A DNA stretch of 64,000 nucleotides from Actinoplanes oblitus (GCF_030252345.1 NZ_CP126980.1:4975501-5039500), one strand, 5' to 3'; positions 1 to 8,776 are shown, numbered from the stretch's first letter. The notes: generated from the letters alone by a model not told the origin. Program-made: numbers and translations.

Positions 1-1
1 C

Positions 2-640
2 CTGTCGCTGCTGCTGGTGACGGCGACGGTGCTGGGACCGACCGACGAGCGGCACGCGTACGCGTTCACCGACTGGAACGGCGACAAGAAGCCGGACCTG
101 ATCCTGACGCAGCGGTCCGGGACGGCGAGCGGGCGTACCGAAGTGCGCGTCGTCGACGGCGCGTCCAACTTCCAGAAGGATCTGCTGAACACGGCGACCG
201 GGCTGCCGGCGACCGACGACCGCTACCAGTTCGCGGTGGCGGACTGGACCGGCGACGGGCGGGCCGACCTGGTCGCGGCGCAGACGGCCGGGACGAGAAG
301 CGGGAAGGTCGAGGTCCAGGTCCTCGACGGAGCGTCGAACTTCCAGCAGGTCGCGCCGGCCGTGGTCAGCGGCACGCCGGCCGGGGCCGGTGTGCAGGTC
401 GCGGCGCTGGACTGGAACGCCGACAAGCGGCTCGATCTGGTGACCCTGCAGAACGGCGGCCTGCGGGCCTGGGACGGGACGGGGCTCGGACGGTCACTGG
501 CCCAGGCGAACGCCGCCGTCGTCGGCAAGGAGGTCGTGGTCACCGACTGGAACGCCGACGGGCACCCGGATCTCGCGGCCGTCCAGGCGGCGGGCACCAC
601 CCCGGGCCTGGCCGAGGTGTCGGTCCTCGCGGGGCAGTAA
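2..640 (+). CDS. FG-GAP/VCBS repeat protein, C-terminal part
   Basis: The reading frame is open to the left edge, so only the last 212 residues are present. It shows at least four tandem units of about 48-60 residues, each with an aspartate-rich loop such as DWNGDKKPDL, DWTGDGRADL, DWNADKRLDL and DWNADGHPDL. These are calcium-binding FG-GAP/VCBS blades of a beta-propeller, usually found on secreted actinobacterial proteins. The protein ends cleanly with TAA after the last blade. Any N-terminal signal peptide or catalytic domain lies outside the window, so the substrate cannot be given. It is followed 33 bp later by an MFS gene on the same strand, with no sign of coupling. Confidence 0.85.
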   Translation: MSLLLVTATVLGPTDERHAYAFTDWNGDKKPDLILTQRSGTASGRTEVRVVDGASNFQKDLLNTATGLPATDDRYQFAVADWTGDGRADLVAAQTAGTRSGKVEVQVLDGASNFQQVAPAVVSGTPAGAGVQVAALDWNADKRLDLVTLQNGGLRAWDGTGLGRSLAQANAAVVGKEVVVTDWNADGHPDLAAVQAAGTTPGLAEVSVLAGQ

Positions 641-673
641 CGCGTCAGCCGGACCGCTGGCGTTCCTCCGACG

Positions 674-1990
674 GTGGCGACATCCGAGACGGATGGGTCG
701 GCTTCGGGCTCTGTCGCCGGTGCTGTGCGGGTGACCGAGGCGGGGTGGCGCCGGGATCTCCGCTGGCGGTGGGCTGCCTTCGCGACGAGCGAGGTCGGCA
801 GCGCGCTGGGCTACTCGGCGTTGCCGATCGTCGCGGTCCTGGTGCTCAGGTCATCGGATTTTCAGGTCGCCCTGTTGAACGTGCTCGCCGGTGTCGTCAG
901 CGCTGTACTGGCGTTGCCCCTGGGCCCCTGGATCGAGCATCACCGCAAGCTGCCGGTGATGGTCGCGGCGGATCTGCTGCGCTTCGCGGTGATCGTGTCG
1001 ATACCCGCTGCTGCCCTGCTTGGCGTTCTGACCTACTGGCAGCTGTGCCTGGTCGCGGTCGTGCAGATGGTGGCTCGTTTGGTGTTCAACTCGGCCGGAG
1101 TCGCGCAACTGCGGACGTTGGTGCCGATCGAGCATCGGCCGGCGGCCAACGGCCGATTCGAGACGACGTTGTGGACCGCGAACGCGATGGGCAATCCCGC
1201 GGGCGGCGTGATCGTTTCGTGGTTCGGCGCCACCGTCACGATGGTTCTCGACGCCGTCAGCTTCCTCGCCTCCGCTCTGCTGCTGCGCCGGCTTCGAACG
1301 ACCGAGCCGCCGCCAACCCGGGCCACGGAGCACCACTGGGCGCGCGACATCACGGCGGGATGGCGCTACATCCTCAGGCATCGTGGACTGGCGGACCTGT
1401 TCTGGAACTCGATCATTTTCGGGGGCTGCCTCATGGCCCTCACTCCGCTGCTGACCATCATCGTCCTGCGTGATCTCGGCTTCGCTGCATGGCAGTTCGG
1501 ACTGATCAGCGGCGTTGCGGGAGTGGCCGGAACCCTCGGGTCGTTGCTGAGCAAGCCATTGACGACACGGCTCGGCGGCCACCGGCTCTTGCTTCTCGGC
1601 GGTGTCGGCCGCAACCTGTGGCTCTGCCTCATCCCGTTCGCGCCGTCGTCGACTATCGGATTCATCATGATCGCCGCCTCAGAGTTCTTGCTGGTGTTCT
1701 TCGCTGGCATGTTCAACCCGGCCTTCGCGACCTACCGCATGAACGCCACCGATGACGCGCACATGTCCCGGGTGGTCCTGGCGTGGTCCGTCACCAACAA
1801 GACGATCCAGCCGATATTCACTGCCGCCGCCGGCGCTCTCGCTGCCGCCACCAGCGCGAAGACATCGGTGATCGCCCTGGCCGTGATCCTGGTGTTCGGC
1901 ATCGTGTTGCTGCCGTGGCGCCACGACACGCAGGGCAAACCAGCCCAGCCATCACCCGACACGAAGGCACCGCGCCGCCAGCGTCACTAG
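674..1990 (+). CDS. MFS transporter (EntS/MFS_3-like drug or siderophore exporter)
   Basis: A 438-residue membrane protein with about 12 hydrophobic helices and a polar central loop (around residues 210-225, rich in Arg, Thr and Pro) splitting two six-helix halves. The order and the short charged loops fit the MFS_3 group that includes enterobactin exporter EntS and macrolide efflux proteins. A soluble tail rich in Pro, Lys and Arg ends the chain. The start is GTG at 674; no strong Shine-Dalgarno is visible. Codon use is less GC-extreme than in its neighbours (for example TTG, ATA and TTC codons), which could mean later acquisition. The substrate cannot be predicted. Confidence 0.85.
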   Translation: MATSETDGSASGSVAGAVRVTEAGWRRDLRWRWAAFATSEVGSALGYSALPIVAVLVLRSSDFQVALLNVLAGVVSAVLALPLGPWIEHHRKLPVMVAADLLRFAVIVSIPAAALLGVLTYWQLCLVAVVQMVARLVFNSAGVAQLRTLVPIEHRPAANGRFETTLWTANAMGNPAGGVIVSWFGATVTMVLDAVSFLASALLLRRLRTTEPPPTRATEHHWARDITAGWRYILRHRGLADLFWNSIIFGGCLMALTPLLTIIVLRDLGFAAWQFGLISGVAGVAGTLGSLLSKPLTTRLGGHRLLLLGGVGRNLWLCLIPFAPSSTIGFIMIAASEFLLVFFAGMFNPAFATYRMNATDDAHMSRVVLAWSVTNKTIQPIFTAAAGALAAATSAKTSVIALAVILVFGIVLLPWRHDTQGKPAQPSPDTKAPRRQRH

Positions 1991-2066
1991 GCGGATGGTG
2001 ACGGATGCTGGTGGACAACGGCGCCATCGGGAACGCGACCGGCGTGCTCTGCCTGCTGGCATCGCG

Positions 2067-2537
2067 TCAGTCGAACCAGTTGAACAACAGATCGCCGCGT
2101 CGAGACGGACGATGGTAGGCGACATCACGCCGCTCATCCGCCATGAGCGCGTGCAGATCGCGATCACTGAGCGGTTCATTGAGCTGCGCCGGGCTGGCCA
2201 CCTGGAGTCCTCGCTCCGAGAAGACCCCGCTGCCTGGCACGGCTGTGAACACCAGTGCGGTCTCCTGAGGATCGGCCGCTTCGGCCGCAGCGACCAACAC
2301 CGCGGCCGCGTTGAACAAGATGACCCCTGCGACACCGTCACGGGCTTTCACCGCCACCCGGTAGTAGTTGCGGCCCACAGTCGGTTCCTCGGCAGCGGTG
2401 ACGACGGCACCGCGGACGCTCCTCATCGCCTCGTGCACGGCGGCGAGCCAGGAAGCACGCGCGGCGTGATCGACGTGTGGCTTGGTCACGCCCGGCTGCA
2501 GCAGTTCGAGGATCTCCACGAGCTCATCGTCAAGCAT
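2067..2537 (-). CDS. Conserved hypothetical protein, 156 aa
   Basis: A soluble 156-residue protein with no signal peptide or membrane segment. The N-terminal third is helical and acidic (LVEILELLQPG). The middle contains alternating hydrophobic stretches (GVILFNAAAVLVAAAEAADPQETALVF) that look like a small alpha/beta fold, and the last 40 residues are charged. No catalytic motif is recognised. It lies convergent with the MFS gene and divergent from the esterase. The composition looks like real coding sequence rather than a shadow, because the opposite-strand frames are low-complexity and Arg-rich. Function unknown. Confidence 0.6.
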   Translation of the reverse strand: MLDDELVEILELLQPGVTKPHVDHAARASWLAAVHEAMRSVRGAVVTAAEEPTVGRNYYRVAVKARDGVAGVILFNAAAVLVAAAEAADPQETALVFTAVPGSGVFSERGLQVASPAQLNEPLSDRDLHALMADERRDVAYHRPSRRGDLLFNWFD

Positions 2538-2657
2538 CTGCCGTGAAGACGGAACTCATTCGCTTCGTTCTCATGGCCGAAGCCAGGGGTGGCCGGTCGA
2601 TCCGGGCTCGCCGCAAAATGGCTGGCGGCGGCGACGGATCGGGGCGAGGATCCGGCT

Positions 2658-4244
2658 GTGCCTGAAGTTCGTGTGACAGCGGGTGTGGTGCGCGGCCGGG
2701 TGGAGGCCGGGCTGGCGGTGTTCCGCGGGATTCCGTACGCGGCACCGCCGGTCGGGGTCAACCGGTTCGGCGCGCCGCGACCGGTGGAACGCTGGGACGG
2801 GACACGGGCGGCGGTGTCGTTCGGGCCGCCGGTGCCGCAGAGCGAGGTGCTCGGCCGGGACGCGGCCCGCGAGGCCGACGACGGCGACTGGCTGACCCTC
2901 AACGTCTGGTCACCGGCTCTCGACCCGGCGGCGGGACTGCCGGTTCTGGTGTGGATCTACGGCGGCGGGTACGCGGTCGGCATGTCGAGCCGGCCGGAGT
3001 ACGATGGCGGCCACCTCGCCCGGGACGGCCAGGTCGTCCTGGTGACCTTCAACTATCGGCTCGGCGTGGAGGGTTTCGCGCACCTCGCCGGGGCGCCGGA
3101 CAACCGTGGGCTGCTCGACCAGGTCGCCGCCCTGGAATGGGTGCGGGACAACATCGCCGCGTTCGGTGGCGACCCGGGCCGGGTGACGGTCTTCGGTGAG
3201 TCGGCCGGTGCCGGCTCGGTGGCCGCCCTGCTGGCCATGCCCCGTGCGGCCGGGCTGTTCCGCGGCGCGGTGGCGCAGAGCGTGCCGGGCACGTTCTTCT
3301 CCCGCGAACTCGCCGCCGACGTCGCCACCGCCTGCGCGGCCGAGCTGGGGCTGCGTCCGACCGTCGCGGACCTCGCCGAGGTGGACCCGGCGCTGCTGGT
3401 CCTCGCGGGTGACGCGGCGGTGGCCGAGCCGCCGGACCGCTGGGGCCAGGCCGGGTACCGGTCGATCGGGTTCGCGCCGGTCGTCGACGGCGACACCCTG
3501 CCGGACACGCCGTGGCGCGCGGTGGCGGCCGGCTCCGCCCGGGACGTGGTCCTGCTGACCGGGCACACCCGGGACGAGCAGCGGCTGTTCACCGCGATGG
3601 CCGGCCTGCTCGGGCAGGTGACCGCCGGGCAGGCGGCGACCGCTCTCGACATGCTCGCGCCCGGCCCGGACGGCGCGCGGCGCTATCGGGAGGCCTACCC
3701 GGAGGCCGGCCCCGAGCGGCTCTACGAGCTGGTCCACTCCGACTGGCTGTTCCGGATGCCCAGCCTGCGTCTGGCCGACGCGCAGGTCGCGGCCCGCGGT
3801 CGAGCTTTCCTGTACGAGCTGAGCTGGCCCGCCCCGGGTATGGGCGGAGTCCTGGGTGCCTGCCACGGCCTGGACGTCCCCCTCGTCTTCGGCAACCTGA
3901 CCAGCGGCCAGCCCGCCCTGCTCCTCGGCGACCGCGGTGGGCGGCGCGGCGACGGCGGTGACCGGCGCGGTGATGAGAGCGAGCGGTCCGTGGATGGCAT
4001 CGCCGAGCCCGGCGACGACACTGCTCGGCCTGTCGATGAGGCGGCCGTCCTGTCCGCGCGGATGCGGGCCGCCTGGACCGCCTTCGCCGCCGACGGCGAT
4101 CCGGGCTGGCCCGCCTACACCGCCGACCGGCGGAGTACCCGGATCTTCGACGTCCCGGATGCCGTCGCCGCCTATCCCGAGGAGCGCTCCCGGCTGATCT
4201 GGGCCGGTCACGACTTCCCGCCGCTCACCAGGAGCCTGCAATGA
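2658..4244 (+). CDS. Type B carboxylesterase
   Basis: Alpha/beta hydrolase of the carboxylesterase/cholinesterase family, 528 residues from the chosen GTG. It shows the N-terminal signature FRGIPYAAPPVG, the oxyanion-hole motif YGGGY, the nucleophile elbow GESAGAGS (Ser182) and the catalytic His in ACHGLDVP (His403). The family hydrolyses short carboxylic esters. An ATG-like upstream extension to 2589 is possible, but family alignments normally begin near VRVTAGVVRG, so GTG 2658 is preferred. Just after the His motif lies a roughly 40-residue Gly/Arg/Asp-rich insertion (about 3935-4050) that looks like a low-complexity expansion in a surface loop. There is no signal peptide, so it is probably cytoplasmic. 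Confidence 0.9.
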   Translation: MPEVRVTAGVVRGRVEAGLAVFRGIPYAAPPVGVNRFGAPRPVERWDGTRAAVSFGPPVPQSEVLGRDAAREADDGDWLTLNVWSPALDPAAGLPVLVWIYGGGYAVGMSSRPEYDGGHLARDGQVVLVTFNYRLGVEGFAHLAGAPDNRGLLDQVAALEWVRDNIAAFGGDPGRVTVFGESAGAGSVAALLAMPRAAGLFRGAVAQSVPGTFFSRELAADVATACAAELGLRPTVADLAEVDPALLVLAGDAAVAEPPDRWGQAGYRSIGFAPVVDGDTLPDTPWRAVAAGSARDVVLLTGHTRDEQRLFTAMAGLLGQVTAGQAATALDMLAPGPDGARRYREAYPEAGPERLYELVHSDWLFRMPSLRLADAQVAARGRAFLYELSWPAPGMGGVLGACHGLDVPLVFGNLTSGQPALLLGDRGGRRGDGGDRRGDESERSVDGIAEPGDDTARPVDEAAVLSARMRAAWTAFAADGDPGWPAYTADRRSTRIFDVPDAVAAYPEERSRLIWAGHDFPPLTRSLQ

Positions 4245-4251
4245 TCGGCTC

Positions 4252-4593
4252 ATGGAGCCGAGAGCGCTGACCGAGCGCGAGCGAGCAGTGCTCGACGCGT
4301 TGCTGGCCGTGGACTTCGAGGGTGTCGAGGAGCTGCGACGCCAGGCTGCCGAGGCACAGGTCGTCGGCGCGTGCGGGTGCGGCTGCCCGTCCGTCGACTT
4401 CCAGGACGGGGTGGGGATGACGGTGCGGGTCGACGGGGCCGTCCGGGGTACCTACGACGCGCTGTTCCTCTACACGTTCGGGGACGGGCGGCTCGGCGGG
4501 ATCGAGTGGGCCGGCGTCGAGGCGAAGCCGGCCGAGTTCCCGCCGCCCGAGCTGCTGGACATCAGCGTCCCGCCGCCGCCTTCTTCCACATAA
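4252..4593 (+). CDS. Small conserved hypothetical protein with CGCGC motif
   Basis: A 113-residue acidic protein starting 8 bp after the esterase stop. The N-terminal helix (LTERERAVLDALLAVDFEG) is followed by a Cys cluster (ACGCGCPSVDF) and a beta-rich C-terminal half. Proteins of this layout occur in many actinomycetes without assigned function; the Cys cluster might bind metal, but this is inference. The last 32 bp overlap the end of the convergent FUSC-type gene. Confidence 0.6.
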   Translation: MEPRALTERERAVLDALLAVDFEGVEELRRQAAEAQVVGACGCGCPSVDFQDGVGMTVRVDGAVRGTYDALFLYTFGDGRLGGIEWAGVEAKPAEFPPPELLDISVPPPPSST

Positions 4594-6199
4594 GGCGGAC
4601 GGCGGGCAGCACCTCGGAGACCGCCGGAAGGCCCGGCCCCGGCTCCCGGACGCCCACGGTCAGCGCCGGGGCGGACCGCTCCAGCGAACCGGCCATCCGG
4701 TCGATGTCGGTGATGATCGAGCCGGTGAGGACCAGCACGCCGGTGTCGTCGATCTCGGTCCGGACCGTCCGCAGCGTCTGCTGCCGGGCGTCCCGCAGAG
4801 CCTGCAGCGATTCCTCGAGGCTGCGCTGACCGGCCCGCGAGGCGGTGTCACCCGGCGCGGCCGAAGCGGCCCGAGAGGCGGACGCGGCCGGCGACGCGGT
4901 GTCATCCTGCGCGGCGGAAGCGGCCCGCGAGGAGGCACCGGCCGGCGAGACGGTGTCCTCCGGCGCGGCGGAGCTGGTCGGCGCGGACGAGCCGGCACAG
5001 GCAGCGGACTCGGCCCGCGCGGACGAGCCGGTTCGCCCGGGGGAGTCCCCGGTCGCGGGCGTGCCGCCGAACGACACGGTGGTGCCCGCGATCGACGAGG
5101 TGCCGGCGTGCCAGAAGCCATCGTGCGGCGCGACACCGGCGTGTGCCGCGAACGCCTCCGACGCCGCGGTCAGCACCGGCCCGATCTGGGCCGGGACCCC
5201 GGGTGCCTGCGGTGTCGCGGCCGCGTCGAACATCGTCCGGGCCACCGAGTTGACCTGGTGCACGCCGTGCTCCAGCGCCCGCAGCGTGTCGCGCAGCGGC
5301 GTCACCCGGGCGATCGGGGTGGTCAGCGACCAGCGCGCCTGCCGGAGCAGGTCGTCCACTGCCGCGGCCGCCTCGTCCCGGTCGTCGCCGAGTTCGCGGG
5401 AGCGGGCCAGCCACTGCGCGGCCTGCTCCCGGCTGTAGCCGTCGCGCGCCCCGGCACCGAGCCGGCCGAGCAGACCGGCGATCTCGGTGGCGAGCCGGGT
5501 GAGGTCCCGCCGGGCCCGCTCCAGCGGTGTCATGCCGCCGACCAGCGGGGACAGGATCGCGCCGACCACGATGCCGAGGGCGGTCGCGCCGATCCGCTGC
5601 CAGACGAACGTCTCGGTCACCGCGGTGCCGCCGACCATGATGCCGAGCGAGGTGATCGGCACGGCGACCGAGCTGTCGCCGAGGCGCAGCAGCCGGCCGG
5701 CGGCCAGGCCGCACCCGGTGATCACCGCGATGGACAGCGGGCTGAGCCCGACCGTGCCCCACACCGCGACGGTGACGGCGATCCCGGCGAGCGTGCCGAT
5801 CAGCCGCTGGGTGCCCTCGCGGACCGAGGCGTGCGAGCTCAGCTGCACCGACAGCGTCGCCGAGACCGCCGCGGTGACCGGCCCCTCCAGCCGCAGGGTG
5901 CTCGCCGCCGACCAGGCGATCCCGGCGGCGACAGCGGTCACCAGTCCGGTGCGGGCGGCGGCCGGATCGATCCAGCCGCGGCACCGGCGGGCCACCCGGC
6001 GCAGCCGGGCCGGCAGGTGCGGTCGCAGCCGGGCGAGGGCGGCCCGGCAGGCGGACTCGACGGCGGGCCGGACCTTGCGGCGCAGCACGGCGGTGGTGAG
6101 CGCACACAGCAGGAGGCTGGCGGCGACGACGGCGATCGGACGGAGGTGATCAACGAGCTGATGGGGCAACGGAGCGGCTTTCTCTTCCGGGTTCGACAC
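4562..6199 (-). CDS. FUSC-family (aromatic acid exporter-like) membrane protein
   Basis: About 545 residues from GTG 6199. After a first membrane helix (IAVVAASLLLCALTTAVL) come a basic linker and a block of about six hydrophobic helices typical of the FUSC/aromatic acid exporter fold, then a long soluble C-terminal helical domain. That domain ends in a Ser/Ala/Asp low-complexity stretch coded by an 18-codon tandem repeat. Related proteins (p-hydroxybenzoate exporter AaeB, YccS) span the inner membrane; the substrate here is unknown. The open frame extends to 6514, but that would overlap the epimerase gene and gives Gly/Arg-rich nonsense, so the GTG just before the first helix was chosen. It is convergent with the 113-residue gene. 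Confidence 0.75.
   Translation of the reverse strand: MSNPEEKAAPLPHQLVDHLRPIAVVAASLLLCALTTAVLRRKVRPAVESACRAALARLRPHLPARLRRVARRCRGWIDPAAARTGLVTAVAAGIAWSAASTLRLEGPVTAAVSATLSVQLSSHASVREGTQRLIGTLAGIAVTVAVWGTVGLSPLSIAVITGCGLAAGRLLRLGDSSVAVPITSLGIMVGGTAVTETFVWQRIGATALGIVVGAILSPLVGGMTPLERARRDLTRLATEIAGLLGRLGAGARDGYSREQAAQWLARSRELGDDRDEAAAAVDDLLRQARWSLTTPIARVTPLRDTLRALEHGVHQVNSVARTMFDAAATPQAPGVPAQIGPVLTAASEAFAAHAGVAPHDGFWHAGTSSIAGTTVSFGGTPATGDSPGRTGSSARAESAACAGSSAPTSSAAPEDTVSPAGASSRAASAAQDDTASPAASASRAASAAPGDTASRAGQRSLEESLQALRDARQQTLRTVRTEIDDTGVLVLTGSIITDIDRMAGSLERSAPALTVGVREPGPGLPAVSEVLPAVRLMWKKAAAGR
4844..5005. repeat. 54-bp in-frame coding tandem repeat
   Basis: Three diverged copies with a 54-bp period start at 4844, 4898 and 4952, each beginning GGTGTC. 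They encode 18-residue Ala/Ser-rich units near the C-terminus of the FUSC-type protein. The period is a multiple of three, so copy-number changes would not break the frame. Confidence 0.7.
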
Positions 6200-6312
6200 G
6201 TGCTTCGGTTCGAAAGCTATCGCCGCCGAGTCGGCATATAGGAGAAATAGCCGGATTGTGACGGCCGTCGCCCCCGGACGAGAAGGCCGGCGCGAGCCGG
6301 CATCACCGGCCC

Positions 6313-7149
6313 TCAGGTCATCCGGAAGACCGGGTGCTCCGGCGTCCAGGAGAGTTTCTCCCGGGCCAGCGCGTTGTCGGCGCCACGCTCCCAGCCGGCC
6401 CGCACCGGAGTCACCGGCGGCGCGGGCGCCCCGATCGCCTCGGCGAGGGCGCCGGCCCACACCGGCCCCGGCAGCGGCTGATCGTCCACGATGTTGTAGA
6501 CCCCGGCCGGCCACTGTACCGCCAGCGCCGCCGCGCTCGCCGCGTCCTCGATGTGCAGGAACGACGTCACCCCGGTACCGACGGTGAAGCCCCCGTCGAG
6601 CAGCTGCCGCCCGATCCGCCCATCGCGGTGGTACCAGGTGCCGGGCCCGTAGAACATGCCGTACCGCAGGATCACGTGCTCGGCGATCTCCGCGGCCTGG
6701 GTCTCCAGCGCGTGCACCCCGCCGACCGTCACCCCGCGCATCCCGTCGGCGCCCAGGTCGAGCGGCGCCTCCTCGCCGGCCGGCGTGTCACCGGCCTGGT
6801 AGGCCCAGGCGATCGACTGCGCCACGATCCGCCGCACGCCGGCTGCCGCCGCCGCGTCGACCAGGTTCCGCGTCCCCGCCCGCCGGATCCGTGCGTTGTC
6901 CGCCAGGTTCCCCGCGCCCAGCGCGGTCAGCTGATGCATCAGCACGTCCGGCGCGGCCGCGCGCATCGCCGCGGTCAGCGCCTCCCGGTCGTAGACGTCC
7001 ACCCGGACGCCGGTGGCGCCCTGCTCGGCCAGCGCCCGCAGGGCGGTGTCACCACGCCTGATCCCGGTGACCTCATGGCCGTCGGCGATCAGCTTCGGGA
7101 CGAGCAGGCGTCCGATCTGGCCGGTCGCCCCGGCCACGAAGATCCGCAT
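6313..7149 (-). CDS. NAD(P)-dependent epimerase/dehydratase
   Basis: A 278-residue extended SDR. The Rossmann nucleotide-binding motif GATGQIG is at residues 8-14, followed by a strand and a helix typical of the family, and the chain keeps a C-terminal substrate-binding half (VYNIVDDQPLPGPVWAGALAEAIG). The expected catalytic Tyr/Lys pair is not obvious: the region around SIAWAY may hold the Tyr, as in atypical NmrA-like or nucleoside-sugar epimerase relatives. It lies 9 bp downstream of the MarR gene on the same strand, so it is probably part of that autoregulated unit. Confidence 0.85.
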   Translation of the reverse strand: MRIFVAGATGQIGRLLVPKLIADGHEVTGIRRGDTALRALAEQGATGVRVDVYDREALTAAMRAAAPDVLMHQLTALGAGNLADNARIRRAGTRNLVDAAAAAGVRRIVAQSIAWAYQAGDTPAGEEAPLDLGADGMRGVTVGGVHALETQAAEIAEHVILRYGMFYGPGTWYHRDGRIGRQLLDGGFTVGTGVTSFLHIEDAASAAALAVQWPAGVYNIVDDQPLPGPVWAGALAEAIGAPAPPVTPVRAGWERGADNALAREKLSWTPEHPVFRMT

Positions 7150-7158
7150 GCGGTAACG

Positions 7159-7689
7159 CTAGGGCGTCCCGGGGCCGCCACCATGGTCCAATTCGGCATC
7201 GGCCGGTTGGGCCATTCCGTCGCCGGTCGCACCTTCCGCGGGAAGCCCCGGCGACTCCAGCCGCTCGCGCCAGAGGCGCAACCCGTCGGCCAGCTGAGCC
7301 AGCACCGGTCCGGGCAGCGCGGCGGCCTGCTCGGCCCAGGCCGCCTCCAAGGTGGGCGTCGCCGTGGCCAGGGCCTGCTCGCCGGCCGGGGTCAGGAACA
7401 GCAGCGACGAGCGGCGGTCGTCCGGATTGGCGCGCCGCTCGCACCAGCCGCGGGCGACCAGGCGGTCCACGCCCTTGCTGGTGGCGCCGACGGTGATGTC
7501 CACCTCGTGGGCGATGTCATAGACCCGGCAGCCGGGCCGGGTGCTGATGATCCGCAGGAACTCCAGGGTGCCGAGCGGCATGTCGTGCCCGGCGCGCAGC
7601 CGGGCGTCGATGCGGTTGTAGAGCCGGGTCTCGGTCCGGACGAGATCGGTGAACAGCGATGTGAGGTCCGTCACGCGCGCAACCTTCAT
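7159..7689 (-). CDS. MarR-family transcriptional regulator
   Basis: A 176-residue winged-helix regulator. The DNA-binding core spans roughly residues 35-105, with the recognition helix in VDITVGATSKGVDRLVARGWCERRAN cut by the wing DDRRSSLLFLTPAG, a hallmark of MarR. The C-terminal helices form the dimer interface, and the extreme tail is disordered and Gly-rich. The ATG at 7689 lies inside the first of three operator-like palindromes shared with the divergent esterase, so autorepression and control of both neighbours is likely. The ligand is unknown. Confidence 0.88.
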   Translation of the reverse strand: MKVARVTDLTSLFTDLVRTETRLYNRIDARLRAGHDMPLGTLEFLRIISTRPGCRVYDIAHEVDITVGATSKGVDRLVARGWCERRANPDDRRSSLLFLTPAGEQALATATPTLEAAWAEQAAALPGPVLAQLADGLRLWRERLESPGLPAEGATGDGMAQPADAELDHGGGPGTP

Positions 7690-7746
7690 TCCAAGGAATT
7701 AGCTTCCAAGGAAGCTAGTTATGGAGATAGCTTCCTTGGAAGGAAT
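7688..7746. promoter_or_regulatory. Triple MarR operator between divergent genes
   Basis: Three related dyads sit in 59 bp: ATTCCAAGGAAT at 7688-7699, AGCTTCCAAGGAAGCT at 7701-7716 (7-bp arms around a 2-bp centre) and AGCTTCCTTGGAAGGAAT at 7729-7746. The second and third also form a 13-bp inverted repeat (7704-7716 with 7729-7741). The array covers the start codon of the MarR gene and the promoter region of the esterase, which suits cooperative repression of both directions. Confidence 0.75.
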
Positions 7747-7775
7747 CTTGCCAGTCCATCGTCTTGGAGGTCGAC

Positions 7776-8672
7776 ATGAGCCGACAGCAGCAGCGTGACG
7801 CGGTCCGGGCGGCGCTCGCCGCGACGCCGAAGGAGCGCGGGACCGTGGAGCAGGAGCGTGCCGGGTTCGAGCTGTTCGGGACGTCCCGGCCGCTCGCCGA
7901 CGGCGTGCGCGCGGAGGAGGTGACACTGGGCGGGCGGCCGGCCGTGCGGCTGCGTGGCGATGATCAGTCCCGGACGGTGCTGCTCTATCTGCACGGCGGC
8001 GGCTATGTGGTCGGTTCGGCCCGGACCGGCGCGCGGCTCGCCTCGGCGCTGGTCGCCCGGACCGGCGGGACCGGGTACTCGCTGGACTACCGGCTCGCCC
8101 CGGAGCATCGGTTCCCGGCGCCGGTCGAGGACGCGCTGGCCGCCTACCGCGAGCTGCTCCGGACCACCGCGCCCGGTGACATCCTGGTCGCGGGTGACTC
8201 GGCCGGCGGCGGGCTGGCGGTCGCCCTGCTGGTCGCGGTGCGCGAGGCCGGGTTGCCGCAGCCGGCCGCGGCCGCCGTGTTCTCCCCGTGGACCGATGTG
8301 ACGGTCAGTGGCGACAGCGTCCGCACCCGGGCCGCCGCCGATCCGCTCTTCGACGCCGCGGCGCTGCGCTGGTACGCCGATCACTATGCGCCGACCGCGG
8401 AGGCGGCGCGGGCGGCGAGCCCGATCTTCGCCGACCTGTCCGGGCTGGCGCCGCTGCTGGTCCAGGTTGGCGCCGACGAGCTGTTGCTGGACGACGCGGT
8501 GCGGCTGGCGGCGCGGGCCGCCGCCGGTGAGGTCGAGGTGACCCTGGAGGTCGGCCCCGGCCTGCCGCACGTCTACCAGCTCAACTTCGGCGCGCTCGAC
8601 GACGCCGACGACGCGCTGGACCGGGCCGGCGCGTTCCTGGCCCGCAGGCTGCCGGCCACGGTGGCCGCCTGA
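7776..8672 (+). CDS. Alpha/beta hydrolase (HSL-type esterase/lipase)
   Basis: A 298-residue hydrolase of the hormone-sensitive-lipase family. It has the oxyanion-hole motif HGGGY, the nucleophile elbow GDSAGGG (Ser142), the acid-residue segment QVGADELLLDD and a C-terminal His in LPHVYQL. The start ATG 7776 has GGAGG 5 bp upstream; an in-frame TTG at 7764 lies before that Shine-Dalgarno and was rejected. There is no signal peptide. Divergent from the MarR regulator and probably repressed by it through the operator array; the regulator and hydrolase may handle the same ester-type effector (inference). Confidence 0.9.
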   Translation: MSRQQQRDAVRAALAATPKERGTVEQERAGFELFGTSRPLADGVRAEEVTLGGRPAVRLRGDDQSRTVLLYLHGGGYVVGSARTGARLASALVARTGGTGYSLDYRLAPEHRFPAPVEDALAAYRELLRTTAPGDILVAGDSAGGGLAVALLVAVREAGLPQPAAAAVFSPWTDVTVSGDSVRTRAAADPLFDAAALRWYADHYAPTAEAARAASPIFADLSGLAPLLVQVGADELLLDDAVRLAARAAAGEVEVTLEVGPGLPHVYQLNFGALDDADDALDRAGAFLARRLPATVAA

Positions 8673-8687
8673 GCGTTCCCCCTGCAC

Positions 8688-8776
8688 GATCAAAACCCGT
8701 TCGGCGTACGCCGGGAGCGCACCCGCCGTGATCACCACGGGAGGCGCTCCCGGCGTACCGAAAGCGGTCTTTGATC
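8688..8776. terminator. Long imperfect inverted repeat, probable terminator
   Basis: Two 33-nt arms, 8688-8720 and 8744-8776, face each other across a 23-nt loop. The inner 15 bp (GTACGCCGGGAGCGC and its complement) pair perfectly and both outer ends read GATCAAA/TTTGATC. It sits 15 bp after the esterase stop and before the kinase start, where a hairpin would end esterase transcription. A similar right-hand tail (CGGCGTACCG) follows the 57.7-kb hairpin, so it may belong to a repeated intergenic element. Confidence 0.6.

Noticed and set aside
4562..6514. Full 650-codon frame of the FUSC-type gene
   Set aside because: The first 105 codons overlap the epimerase gene and are Gly/Arg-rich; GTG 6199 before the first helix is more plausible.
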